A stretch of DNA of 64,000 nucleotides, from NCBI GenBank assembly GCA_026014665.1, contig JAOZHX010000022.1:186001-250000 (forward strand), given 5' to 3'. Positions 33,137 to 40,869 of the stretch are shown here, piece by piece (the first letter of the stretch is position 1; the number at the start of each line of letters is the position of its first letter). Below the pieces are notes generated by a model. It was not told the DNA's origin. It made no database searches and saw nothing but the letters and a program-made list of their open reading frames with translations. Made by a program: the position numbers and the translations under genes. Origin of the DNA: Candidatus Bathyarchaeota archaeon. GTDB lineage: Archaea > Thermoproteota > Bathyarchaeia > Bathyarchaeales > Bathycorpusculaceae.

Positions 33137-34501
33137 TTAGAGTCGTTTGATGTAGCGGTTGACTTCCCACTCGGTAACCTGCGTTCTGTACAGGTCCCAT
33201 TCGTGGCGTTTCTCTTTGAGGAAGTTCTCAAACGTGACTGGACCCAGCGTTTCACGCATTAAGTCGCTGGTTTCAAGTTCATCTAATGCTTCTTTTAACG
33301 ATTCAGGCAGTGAAATGATTCCTCGTTCTTTGCGTTCTTCATAGCTCATGTGGTAAACGTTTAGTTCAACTGCTTCGCCTGGGTCAATCTTGTTCTTGAT
33401 GCCGTCTAAACCAGTTGCTAAGAGCACTGCGAATTGAAGGTATGGGTTTCCAGCGCCGTCAGGACACCGAATTTCGCATCTTGCTGCGTTTTTTCTGCCG
33501 CCGAAGTTTGGCACACGGATGAGAGGTGAACGGTTTTTGTGTGCCCATGCAAGGTACACCGGGGCTTCGTAGCCTGGAACGAGTCGTTTGTAACTGTTTG
33601 GCCATGAGTTTAGCACAGCTGCCATTTTTCGGCCGTGAGCAAGCTGTCCGCCGATGAAGTTTCTTGCAATGTCTGATAGGTAACCGTTTTTCTCATCGTT
33701 TGCGTAGAAGAGGTTTTCTGTTACTTCCTTGTTCCAGAGGCTTTGGTGGGTGTGCATACCGCTGCCGTTGATGCCTTGGAAGGGTTTAGGCATGTAAGTG
33801 GTAACGTAGCCAGCTCTTGCAGCAACGACTTTGCCGCACATCTTCATAGTTATTGCTTTATCCGCTGTCTCTAAAGCCTCACCATACTTGAAGTCGATTT
33901 CGTTCTGTCCAAGGGCAACTTCGTGGTGGCTAATTTCTATCTCTATACCGAACGCTTCGGCCATATCACAGATGTCTCGGCGCAAGTCATCGGTTAAATC
34001 GCCAGGATGGGAATCGAAGTACCCTGCTAAGTCAATCGGTGTGGGCAATCCGCCGTTTTCGCTCTCCTTGACTATGAAAAATTCAAGTTCGGGAGCACAA
34101 ACGTACGTGTAGCCAGCGTCGGCGGCTTTTTTGATGGCTCTTTCAAGGATGTATCTTGGGTCTCCTTCAAAACGTTTGTTCTGTGGCGTGTATACGTCGC
34201 AGATTAATCTGCAGGATGATTTTTCTTTTGGACGCCATGGTAACACAGCGAACGTTGTTGGGTCGGGTTGTAGAACCATGTCGGATTCTTCGATGGGTCG
34301 GTATCCAGTGATCGATGAACCGTCGAAGGGTTGACCGTTCTCAAACATTGATTCAATATTCTTTGAACTGACAGCTAAATTCTTAAGCATACCGTTGATG
34401 TCGGTAAATTGAAGCCTGACGAATTTGATTTCTTGTTCTTGGATTTGTTGGACAACTTTGGTTACGCTTTCTTTCCAGACCGCATTTTTATAATTTTTCA
34501 C
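33137..34501 (-). CDS. glnA: Glutamine synthetase type I
   Basis: The 454-residue enzyme makes glutamine from glutamate, ammonia and ATP, the main route of ammonia assimilation. Motifs include LQFTDINGMLKN, FDGSSITGYRPIEESDM, PELEFFI, GSGMHTHQSLW, the ATP segment KNRSPLIRVP and the C-terminal SLKEALDELE. The adenylylation region reads LNVYHMSYEER: a Tyr is present, but the surrounding HMSxEER is of the GSI-alpha kind that is not adenylylated. The start is GTG at 34501 with AAGGAG nine bases upstream. glnA is monocistronic. Confidence 0.97.
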   Translation of the reverse strand: MKNYKNAVWKESVTKVVQQIQEQEIKFVRLQFTDINGMLKNLAVSSKNIESMFENGQPFDGSSITGYRPIEESDMVLQPDPTTFAVLPWRPKEKSSCRLICDVYTPQNKRFEGDPRYILERAIKKAADAGYTYVCAPELEFFIVKESENGGLPTPIDLAGYFDSHPGDLTDDLRRDICDMAEAFGIEIEISHHEVALGQNEIDFKYGEALETADKAITMKMCGKVVAARAGYVTTYMPKPFQGINGSGMHTHQSLWNKEVTENLFYANDEKNGYLSDIARNFIGGQLAHGRKMAAVLNSWPNSYKRLVPGYEAPVYLAWAHKNRSPLIRVPNFGGRKNAARCEIRCPDGAGNPYLQFAVLLATGLDGIKNKIDPGEAVELNVYHMSYEERKERGIISLPESLKEALDELETSDLMRETLGPVTFENFLKEKRHEWDLYRTQVTEWEVNRYIKRL

Positions 34502-34559
34502 TTTTTTACACTCCTTGTGGTTATTGCGTTTTCAGCTTTTCATATGTTATGCAAATCAG

Positions 34560-34590
34560 ATTAAACATAAACATATATAAGTTTATCGCT
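34560..34590 (-). promoter_or_regulatory. glnA promoter with palindrome over the TATA box
   Basis: ATAAAC (34567-34572) and GTTTAT (34581-34586) are perfect inverted arms around the TATA sequence ATATATAA. A repressor bound here would block TBP. The leader is about 60 bases, long for this genome. The site does not look like the NrpR operator of methanogens (GGAA-N6-TTCC). The region 34590-34723 contains nothing else I can name. Confidence 0.4.
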
Positions 34591-34723
34591 CTAACTGCAT
34601 GAATAAATGTTCAATAAGTGGTTAAATCGCTGAAATAACGTATCAAAGCTCACTAAGCTAAGCGGCGATAAAAAAACGCTAAAAAAAGCATTTTTACTAG
34701 TCATATAACCAAATTTTTATCCA

Positions 34724-35197
34724 TTACCGCTCTCTTCGTAAAAAATCACCGACGTCTAAGACGTTTCTCACTGCAATTTCGTTTGGCGCGGCTGCATCGC
34801 TCAGGTTTCCAACAATTCTACCAAAACCTAAACATTCGCTAAACTCGTTAAGTACCAAAACGTTCATTTTTTTCCTGCCTGAACCGTATACTCGTATAAT
34901 GCTCTTACGCAAAATGTCCCTTCCGCAAATGAATAGCCATGCCGCCTTTGCGTCAACAACGATGCGACTAGCCTCTTGCTTTGCAAGTATGTTCAAAAGG
35001 TTAAAGCTTGGGAAAAACTTGCCTCCTTTAGCTTTGCCCAGATAAACCCCAGCGAAATAGAATTCATGGCTAAGCAGAGGCTTAAGTGTAGCGTTTACTA
35101 AGAAGTAGCGGCCACCCTTCTCAACTAACAAATCAGGGTTCAAAGCAATATCGACTCCAAATTGAGAAGCAAACCTTGTGATTGCTTTCGCCTTCAC
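34724..35197 (-). CDS. NIP7-like PUA-domain RNA-binding protein
   Basis: The gene starts with GTG at 35197, overlapping the upstream methyltransferase stop as GTGA, with AAAAGGAG nine bases in front. The frame itself opens at 35374. The 157 residues show the NIP7 layout: GRYFLVNATLKPLL, FYFAGVYLGKAKGGKFFPS (N-terminal domain) and the PUA domain AAWLFICGRDILRKSI, LVLNEFSECLGFGRI, VRNVLDVGDFLRRE. NIP7 acts in large-subunit ribosome assembly and in eukaryotes binds NOP2, whose homologue is the gene just upstream. Confidence 0.82.
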   Translation of the reverse strand: MKAKAITRFASQFGVDIALNPDLLVEKGGRYFLVNATLKPLLSHEFYFAGVYLGKAKGGKFFPSFNLLNILAKQEASRIVVDAKAAWLFICGRDILRKSIIRVYGSGRKKMNVLVLNEFSECLGFGRIVGNLSDAAAPNEIAVRNVLDVGDFLRRER

Positions 35198-36084
35198 GTT
35201 TTTATGCTCCTTTTTTTGAGTTTGCAGACAAAAAAGCCTTGGGTTTCTCCTGGCCAAATCCGCTTGCAATATGCTACCGAGGAGTCGAGGTCTTTTTCGA
35301 AGATTTTTGTCAAGCCGTTTTGACCATACCCGTTGATTTCTTGGGTTTGCAAGGGCAAGTTGTGTATTGCCCAATCAATGTTTAGTTCGTCTTCTTCAGG
35401 CTCAAGCGAACAAGTTGAATAGACTATTTCACCACCTTCTATGAGGCACTCTGTAACTGCAGCTAGAATCTGTCTGTGCAGACGTGCATTGCGTTCAATA
35501 TCTTGCATTGTCCGATGCCTAAACCACTCCTTGTCTGCCGCAAAGTTCCCAGAGCATGGTACGTCGAGGAGAATCCGCTCAAAAGACACGTTCAGCCGCT
35601 TTGCCTGCCGTGCATCAAGCAGAAAAGTAACCGTGTTGCTGACATGGCAACGTTCCAAATGGTTTGAGAGAGCGTTCAAACGCCGCTTATCTACATCCAA
35701 TGCAGCTATTGCACCAGAGTTTTCCATCAAATCAGCAAGTTGCACGGTTTTGCCGCCCGGAGCAGCCGCTGCATCAAGCACTCTTTTTCCTCTAAGGGCA
35801 GAGAAGAGGGTTGCGGGGATTTGTGCGGCGGCTTCTTGAATTGAATAGAGTCCTAAAAGGTATTCGGCGGTTGCGCCAGCAGAAACCTTGGAGTTTACTA
35901 CCCAATAGCCAAACTCAAGGAAGGGAATCTTTTCAAGGTAAACCCCTGAGCGCTCTAGCCTACCTACGAGGTTTTTCTCTTCGGCATTGGAGTGGTTGAT
36001 GCGGATGGCTTGCCGCAAGGAAACCTCGCGAAATTTCCATCCTAATTGTTCATAGCGATTGGTGAAGAAGTCTTTGCCTGACAT
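35194..36084 (-). CDS. NOP2/NSUN-family RNA cytosine-C5 methyltransferase
   Basis: ATG 36084 (MSGKDFFTNRYEQLGW) is preferred over the in-frame ATG at 36123, because the TATA-like CTTTTATC at 36109-36116 predicts transcription starting next to it. The 296 residues include the SAM loop VLDAAAAPGGKTVQLADL, ALDVDKRRLNAL, the catalytic ILLDVPCSGNF and STCSLEPEEDE, with both active-site cysteines. Family members make m5C in rRNA or tRNA. Coupling with a NIP7-like gene points to 23S rRNA and 50S assembly. Confidence 0.88.
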   Translation of the reverse strand: MSGKDFFTNRYEQLGWKFREVSLRQAIRINHSNAEEKNLVGRLERSGVYLEKIPFLEFGYWVVNSKVSAGATAEYLLGLYSIQEAAAQIPATLFSALRGKRVLDAAAAPGGKTVQLADLMENSGAIAALDVDKRRLNALSNHLERCHVSNTVTFLLDARQAKRLNVSFERILLDVPCSGNFAADKEWFRHRTMQDIERNARLHRQILAAVTECLIEGGEIVYSTCSLEPEEDELNIDWAIHNLPLQTQEINGYGQNGLTKIFEKDLDSSVAYCKRIWPGETQGFFVCKLKKRSIKT

Positions 36085-36256
36085 CACCCCAAGATTACTT
36101 TGTGATGGATAAAAGCTTTTCAAACTAAAAAGAAGTTACAAAGGATTGCTAGAGCTTTTTTTGATTGATTTATTATAAAGGGGGGAGGGGGCTACTGCAG
36201 CGAGCAACGATTTATTGTACGTCGGACTTTAGGGTAAGTTATTGTTTTCGATACTG

Positions 36257-36400
36257 CTAAGAGGGCGGTGATTGAGCGGTTGTAGGTTTGTTTTTCCATG
36301 GCCATACCAGAAAACCGATGGACCCCATCCATATGACTATGGCTAACGTTATTGAGGTGTTGTTGAGGATTAATCCGTCAAAGATGTACTTTAGTAACAC
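36257..36400 (-). CDS. Possible 47-residue single-span membrane protein
   Basis: From a GTG at 36400 the frame reads VLLKYIFDGLILNN, then a hydrophobic span ITLAIVIWMGSIGFLVW followed by PWKNKP and a stop at 36257. Topology would be outside-in with positive residues after the span. It resembles the C-terminal anchors of the secreted proteins elsewhere in this window, so it may be a gene fragment rather than a gene. No clear ribosome-binding site was seen. The rest of 36124-36466 holds a G-rich run at 36180-36190 and the nikR promoter. Confidence 0.35.
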   Translation of the reverse strand: MLLKYIFDGLILNNTSITLAIVIWMGSIGFLVWPWKNKPTTAQSPPS

Positions 36401-36423
36401 GTTTTATGATTTTGGTGTTACTT

Positions 36424-36440
36424 GAAAATATAAAAGCTTT
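36424..36440 (+). promoter_or_regulatory. nikR promoter
   Basis: GAAAATATAAAAGCTTTT has an A-rich BRE and the TATA element ATATAAAAG. The predicted start, about 36460-36470, is at or just before the nikR start codon, so the mRNA is leaderless or nearly so. Confidence 0.5.
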
Positions 36441-36466
36441 TAGGCACAATCGCCAACTTTTACCCC

Positions 36467-36883
36467 GTGACCACCATGTCAAAAATTGTCCGTGTAGGCG
36501 TCACGTTTCCTCCGGATCTCCTCAAAGACTTCGATGAAATCATAAACAGGATGGGTTATGAAAGCCGTAGCAAAGCCATCCAAGACGCAGTCAGATTATA
36601 CGTTTCTGAGCGTAAGTGGATGAAAGATGAGGATGCAAACCAAACAGGCGTCATATTGATGGTATACGATCATGAGACTCGTGGACTCGAAAGCGAGCTA
36701 ACCGATTCTCAGCACCACCACACCGACCTTATCTCCTCTACCATGCACATTCACCTTGGCGAGCACGATTGTCTTGAAGTAATAGCGGTAAAAGGCAAAG
36801 GCTCAGAAATACGGCACCTAAGCGATGAATTAGCAACAAGAAGAGGAGTAAAAATACTCAAATCAACGATTGTTTCAGTTTAG
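36467..36883 (+). CDS. nikR: NikR-type nickel-responsive regulator
   Basis: The 138-residue protein has an N-terminal ribbon-helix-helix (RVGVTFPPDLLKDFDEIINR, YESRSKAIQDAVRLYV) and a C-terminal ACT-like metal domain. The nickel ligands are visible in HHHTDLISSTMHIHLGEHDC, that is a His about eleven residues before HxH and then Cys, matching the E. coli His76/His87/His89/Cys95 set. NikR normally represses nickel uptake when nickel is plentiful. No transporter is adjacent. The start is GTG 36467 or ATG 36476. Confidence 0.92.
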   Translation: MTTMSKIVRVGVTFPPDLLKDFDEIINRMGYESRSKAIQDAVRLYVSERKWMKDEDANQTGVILMVYDHETRGLESELTDSQHHHTDLISSTMHIHLGEHDCLEVIAVKGKGSEIRHLSDELATRRGVKILKSTIVSV

Positions 36884-37791
36884 CTTTTAACCTCAAACAT
36901 GCGCTCCAGCGATGCTCGGGCTTTGTTGGCAACGGCTTGCGGGACTCTAACAACGTTCTTCTCTTCTTTTAGCGAAGCATAGAGGCGTTCGAGCGTGGTG
37001 AGTTTCATGTTGGGGCAGATTGCTCCCTCGTAAGCCAAATAGAATTCTTTATCTGGATTTTCTTTGCGTAGGCGGTGTAGGATGCCTTCTTCTGTGCCCA
37101 CTATGAATTGTTTTGAGGGCGATTCTTTGGCGTAGCGGCACATCTTTGAAGTGCTGCCTATAAAGTCGGCGACTTTGCGCATGTCTGAACTGCATTCGGG
37201 ATGCACCATGACAGTGGCGTTGGGGTGCTTCATTTTTAGGACTTGAACGTCTTCTGGTTGGAATAAGAGGTGGGTTGGGCAGAAACCGTTTTCTGGGATG
37301 GGGATTATTTTTTTGCCTGTTTTATCTTGGGCGTAGGCGGCGAGGTTGCTGTCTGGTCCGAACAGGACTGTTTCCGCGTTGAGAGATTTTATGACTTCTA
37401 CAGCGTTGGCGCTGGTGCAGCAAACGTCGCATTCGGCTTTGCATACGGCTAGTGTGTTAACGTATAGCACAACTGGAGCGTTAGGGTACTGTTTTTTAGC
37501 GCGTTTAATCTCGTCAACTGTAAGCATCTGTGCCATCGGACAGCGTGCACCTAAACAGGGCAGAAGAACTTTTTTGGTTGGGTTAAGGATTGCTGCGGAT
37601 TCAGCCATGAAATCCACTGCGGAGAAAACTATCATCTTGGCATCCTTTTCTTCTACAGCTTTGCGGCTGAGTTCGATGCTGTCGCCGATGTAATCAGCTA
37701 TATCTTGTATTTCGGGGCGCAGATAATTATGGGCTAAGATGACTGCTTTCTTTTCTTTTTTGAGCTCGAGGATTTTTTGTGTTAAATCCAT
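36880..37791 (-). CDS. nadA: Quinolinate synthase A
   Basis: The 303-residue 4Fe-4S enzyme condenses iminoaspartate with dihydroxyacetone phosphate to quinolinate, the NAD precursor. LAHNYLRPEIQDIADYIGDS, FMAESAAILNPTKKVLLPCLGA, VLYVNTLAVCKAECDVCCTSAN, GPDSNLAAY and the C-terminal EGAICPNMKLTTLERLY hold the substrate residues and the three cluster cysteines. The gene overlaps nikR tail to tail by 4 bases. nadB and nadC are not in the window. A TATA element AATATATATCCC lies about 45-60 bases upstream. Confidence 0.97.
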   Translation of the reverse strand: MDLTQKILELKKEKKAVILAHNYLRPEIQDIADYIGDSIELSRKAVEEKDAKMIVFSAVDFMAESAAILNPTKKVLLPCLGARCPMAQMLTVDEIKRAKKQYPNAPVVLYVNTLAVCKAECDVCCTSANAVEVIKSLNAETVLFGPDSNLAAYAQDKTGKKIIPIPENGFCPTHLLFQPEDVQVLKMKHPNATVMVHPECSSDMRKVADFIGSTSKMCRYAKESPSKQFIVGTEEGILHRLRKENPDKEFYLAYEGAICPNMKLTTLERLYASLKEEKNVVRVPQAVANKARASLERMFEVKS

Positions 37792-37888
37792 AATTTCGCC
37801 TAAGGATTATAGATTTGAAAAGTAAGAGACATAGTTAAGGGATATATATTTTTACCCTCGTTGTGTGCCTTTGAAACCTTAAAAGCCC

Positions 37889-37962
37889 ATGATACGGTTA
37901 GGCATGGTTGAAGCTCAGGCTAAATAGCCCCTTATTTAAAGATGTATATGAAACCGTATGCC
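37889..37962. other. Possible structured element between nadA and the glycosyltransferase
   Basis: ATACGGTT (37892-37899) and AACCGTAT (37952-37959) are perfect inverted arms 52 bases apart, and inside them GGCT-AAAT-AGCC (37918-37929) forms a small hairpin. This could be a small RNA, a regulatory site, or chance. There is no reading frame of note in it. Confidence 0.25.
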
Positions 37963-38014
37963 AAGATGCGATTTTTGTCTCGGATAGTGGTTTTTTGTGA
38001 TTCTGAATGCAATG

Positions 38015-39616
38015 TTAGCCGATGAATGTTAGGACGAAGATTCTTCTGGGGTTGGCACCGAATGTTGCTTCGTCTGAGATGTGGCTAAAATTGCCGGAAG
38101 CGTAGAGTTGCTCGTAGATTTGTTGAAGGTTGAGTGTCGTGTTAAAGTATGGGACTGTGCCGCCTAATTCGTAGGTGAACACATACTTGACGTTGTGACG
38201 CTTACATAATTCTATAAGTTCCGTTATGTTAAAGTGTGGCGTGTAGGTATCGACGGGTTGGCGGGGGTATTGGTATACTCTGATAGTGTTGTCTCCGTCA
38301 GCCCAGAGGTAAAAACGAACCATATCGCGGCTAAAAAAGTTGAAGGGACAGAGAACAATAATGGACTCGTTGCCATTCATACGGGCTATGGCGTAGTCGG
38401 TTGCACCTTGGATGTCAATTTGTATCTGGTATTTCTTCAGCCCATAGTAAGCGTCGTTTATACTGTAGAGTATAGCACCAGCCACACAGACAATCAGCAA
38501 ACCTGCAGCGATTTTTGCAGTTCGCTTCTTCTTTATTGAACTGCTTAATTTCCAGCTGCCTTTGGCTCTGTCGAACAAGTGTAGGATGAGAACGGCGGCT
38601 GAAATGGCAAGGGCTGGAAACAGCGTAAGTACGTAACGCCATTGCTTGTTGGCGATTATGGTGAAAAAGATGAATATGGTTACAAACCAAATCAGCACGT
38701 ATTTATCTTGCCTTCTTCTCCGCCATGCAAGAAAACCTAAACCCAACAGACCAGCAATATAGAGAAAAATGGAGATGGGGTGAATGTCGCTGTAGGGCCA
38801 AGTCATCTCTATAAAATAGAAGATTGGCGCAGGATAGCGATCGCTGTAGATTGTACGTTCAGGGTTGCCGAATTGCAGGGCATACAACCATTCGCTGATG
38901 AACAAGTCTGCATAAGTCTCATAAGCGATAACAATCCATGGAAGAGTAACTAAAAACGCCGTGCCGATGGCTATAGAGAATTTTTTTAGGGTTAGCTTTA
39001 GCTGCTTTCGAGCCAAAAAAATTGCGCTCAACAGCATTATGATGAATGCCACGACCATTTGGTACTTGGTTAAGAAACCTAAGCCGACAGCAATTCCTGT
39101 TAGAACCAACCATCTGTCTTGGCGGTTCAGAAGCCACTTGTAGAAGAAAAGGAGTGCTAATGTTACGAAGAAGATCAGCATGGTTTCTAAGAGTGCTAGG
39201 CGTGAGACCCAAAAAAACCCAGGCATAATCGCCAGCAAGACAGCTGATAATAAACCTGCTTTGCCATCATAGAGGGTATTGGCTAATTCGAACACTGCCC
39301 AAAGGGAGAGAATTGAGAAAGCCAAGGGAACGAGGCGAGCAGCAAGCAATGATACGCCAAAGACCTTGAACGAGAGAAAGGTTATGCAGTCTAGAAGCGG
39401 CGGGTAGAATGCACTTCGGGTAAACAATTGGTATTCTCCCCATAGCAGGAAAGAGCCGCCGTTTAGATGTGCAACCTCATCCCACTCGATGGGCGTCGTG
39501 GTTAGGGTTAGAAAGGTTATAGCAGCATAGGCTACCGCAAAAATGAGAAAGGCTACTCGCCACTTGTTCAGCGCCTTTTTTAAACGACTTAAAGATAGTT
39601 TTGAGACAGATTGCAT
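38015..39616 (-). CDS. Membrane glycosyltransferase, GT39/ArnT-PMT type
   Basis: The frame opens at 39733, but ATG 39616 (MQSVSKLSLSR) is preceded by GGGAAAGTGAT and fits the family. About 533 residues include 10-12 hydrophobic helices. The first outside loop has TPIEWDEVAHLNGG, the acidic DE pair of GT-C enzymes that use polyprenyl-phosphate sugars, followed by YPPLLD. The soluble C-terminal part (IIVLCPFNFFSRDMVRFYLW...) faces outside. The protein probably glycosylates lipids or surface proteins using a dolichyl-phosphate sugar. It fits with UppP and the heavily glycosylatable surface proteins here. Confidence 0.85.
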   Translation of the reverse strand: MQSVSKLSLSRLKKALNKWRVAFLIFAVAYAAITFLTLTTTPIEWDEVAHLNGGSFLLWGEYQLFTRSAFYPPLLDCITFLSFKVFGVSLLAARLVPLAFSILSLWAVFELANTLYDGKAGLLSAVLLAIMPGFFWVSRLALLETMLIFFVTLALLFFYKWLLNRQDRWLVLTGIAVGLGFLTKYQMVVAFIIMLLSAIFLARKQLKLTLKKFSIAIGTAFLVTLPWIVIAYETYADLFISEWLYALQFGNPERTIYSDRYPAPIFYFIEMTWPYSDIHPISIFLYIAGLLGLGFLAWRRRRQDKYVLIWFVTIFIFFTIIANKQWRYVLTLFPALAISAAVLILHLFDRAKGSWKLSSSIKKKRTAKIAAGLLIVCVAGAILYSINDAYYGLKKYQIQIDIQGATDYAIARMNGNESIIVLCPFNFFSRDMVRFYLWADGDNTIRVYQYPRQPVDTYTPHFNITELIELCKRHNVKYVFTYELGGTVPYFNTTLNLQQIYEQLYASGNFSHISDEATFGANPRRIFVLTFIG

Positions 39617-39822
39617 AATCACTTTCCCGCGAGTTAGCAAATTAATCAAACTACCGTCAAAATAACATATAAAATCTTGCAAATCCTCGGACCTAACATT
39701 GGCTTTCTGATCCCGAGCATTTACTACGACCATATAAGAGGCAGATAGTATGGTCGTGGCAAAGCGGTCTGAACTTTTTAGAAACGCTAAAATCCTTCAG
39801 CACACCTCTTGTTTTGAGAACT

Positions 39823-40860
39823 ATGCCCTATAATGAGCTAAGAAAAGATTACTTACTTGACCGCTGGGTGGTAATCGCCACTGAACGCAGTCGCCGACCC
39901 ACAGATTTTGCAAAACCCAAACCAGAAACCGCCAAAACAGCCATTTGCCCCTTATGTGTAGGTAACGAACACATGACACCACCAGCGCTAATGCTATATC
40001 TCAAGGAGAACGGCGAAATAATAAAGAGCCAAGATCCACCCGTGGGCGAGCGTCCCAAAAACTGGCTTATCCGTGACATACCTAACCTCTATTCTGCTTT
40101 CTCACCGCCCAAACAATCAGAAGACACAAAGAAAATACTAATCAACGAAGTTTTCGGCTACGCGGTTGGACACCACGAGGTTTTAATTGAATCGCCAAAC
40201 CACGATGAAGACCCCGCTGACGCCAAGCTGCCTCAACTGGAACTGCTCATAAACGCCTACGTCGATAGGTATCGAGAACTATCAACAAAACCATATGTAA
40301 AGTTTATTTCGATTTTTCGCAATTACGGATTGGACGCAGGGGCCTCACTATCTCATGCGCACAGCCAAATCATCGCTACCCCAATCGTTGCCACGACCAT
40401 CCAAGAGGAACAGAAAGCCAGCAAAGAATACTACGACCATCACGGTTCATGCTTTTTCTGCAACTTAATCAAAAAAGAAGCAAACGGTCCACGGTTCGTT
40501 ATGGAAAACGACCACTTCTTGGTCACTACACCCTACGCCAGCATAAACCCCTTGGAATTCCATATAATTCCCAAAAAACACGTCCAAAACATCTCAGCCT
40601 TAACTTCCTCCGAAATCAAAGGATTCGCCGAGACACTTCAAGCAAGCCTCAAAGCCCTCAAAAATCTAGTCAACGACCCACCCTACAACTATGGCTTTCA
40701 CCAGGTCATCGGCAATGAGGCTAAAGACTGCTATCACTGGCACTTAGAAGTGTACCCTAAACTGGCGACGTGGGCTGGCTTTGAGAAAAGCACAGGCATC
40801 TACATCAACACAGTGCAACCTGAAATCGCTGCAGAAAGCTTCAGAAAAATCATCCATTAA
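39823..40860 (+). CDS. galT: Galactose-1-phosphate uridylyltransferase family protein
   Basis: ATG 39823 (MPYNELRKDYLLDRWVVIA) is used rather than the TTG at 39814. The 345-residue HIT-superfamily enzyme exchanges UMP between UDP-glucose and galactose 1-phosphate. The zinc cysteines are in ICPLCVGNE, the FRNYGLDAGASLSHAHSQI stretch holds the nucleophile region (HAH in place of the usual HPH), and CFFCNLI, FHIIPKKH and CYHWHLEVYPKL complete the second half. The HAH change and the archaeal setting leave room for a related nucleotidyltransferase activity. Confidence 0.9.
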   Translation: MPYNELRKDYLLDRWVVIATERSRRPTDFAKPKPETAKTAICPLCVGNEHMTPPALMLYLKENGEIIKSQDPPVGERPKNWLIRDIPNLYSAFSPPKQSEDTKKILINEVFGYAVGHHEVLIESPNHDEDPADAKLPQLELLINAYVDRYRELSTKPYVKFISIFRNYGLDAGASLSHAHSQIIATPIVATTIQEEQKASKEYYDHHGSCFFCNLIKKEANGPRFVMENDHFLVTTPYASINPLEFHIIPKKHVQNISALTSSEIKGFAETLQASLKALKNLVNDPPYNYGFHQVIGNEAKDCYHWHLEVYPKLATWAGFEKSTGIYINTVQPEIAAESFRKIIH

Positions 40861-40869
40861 AATATCTTA

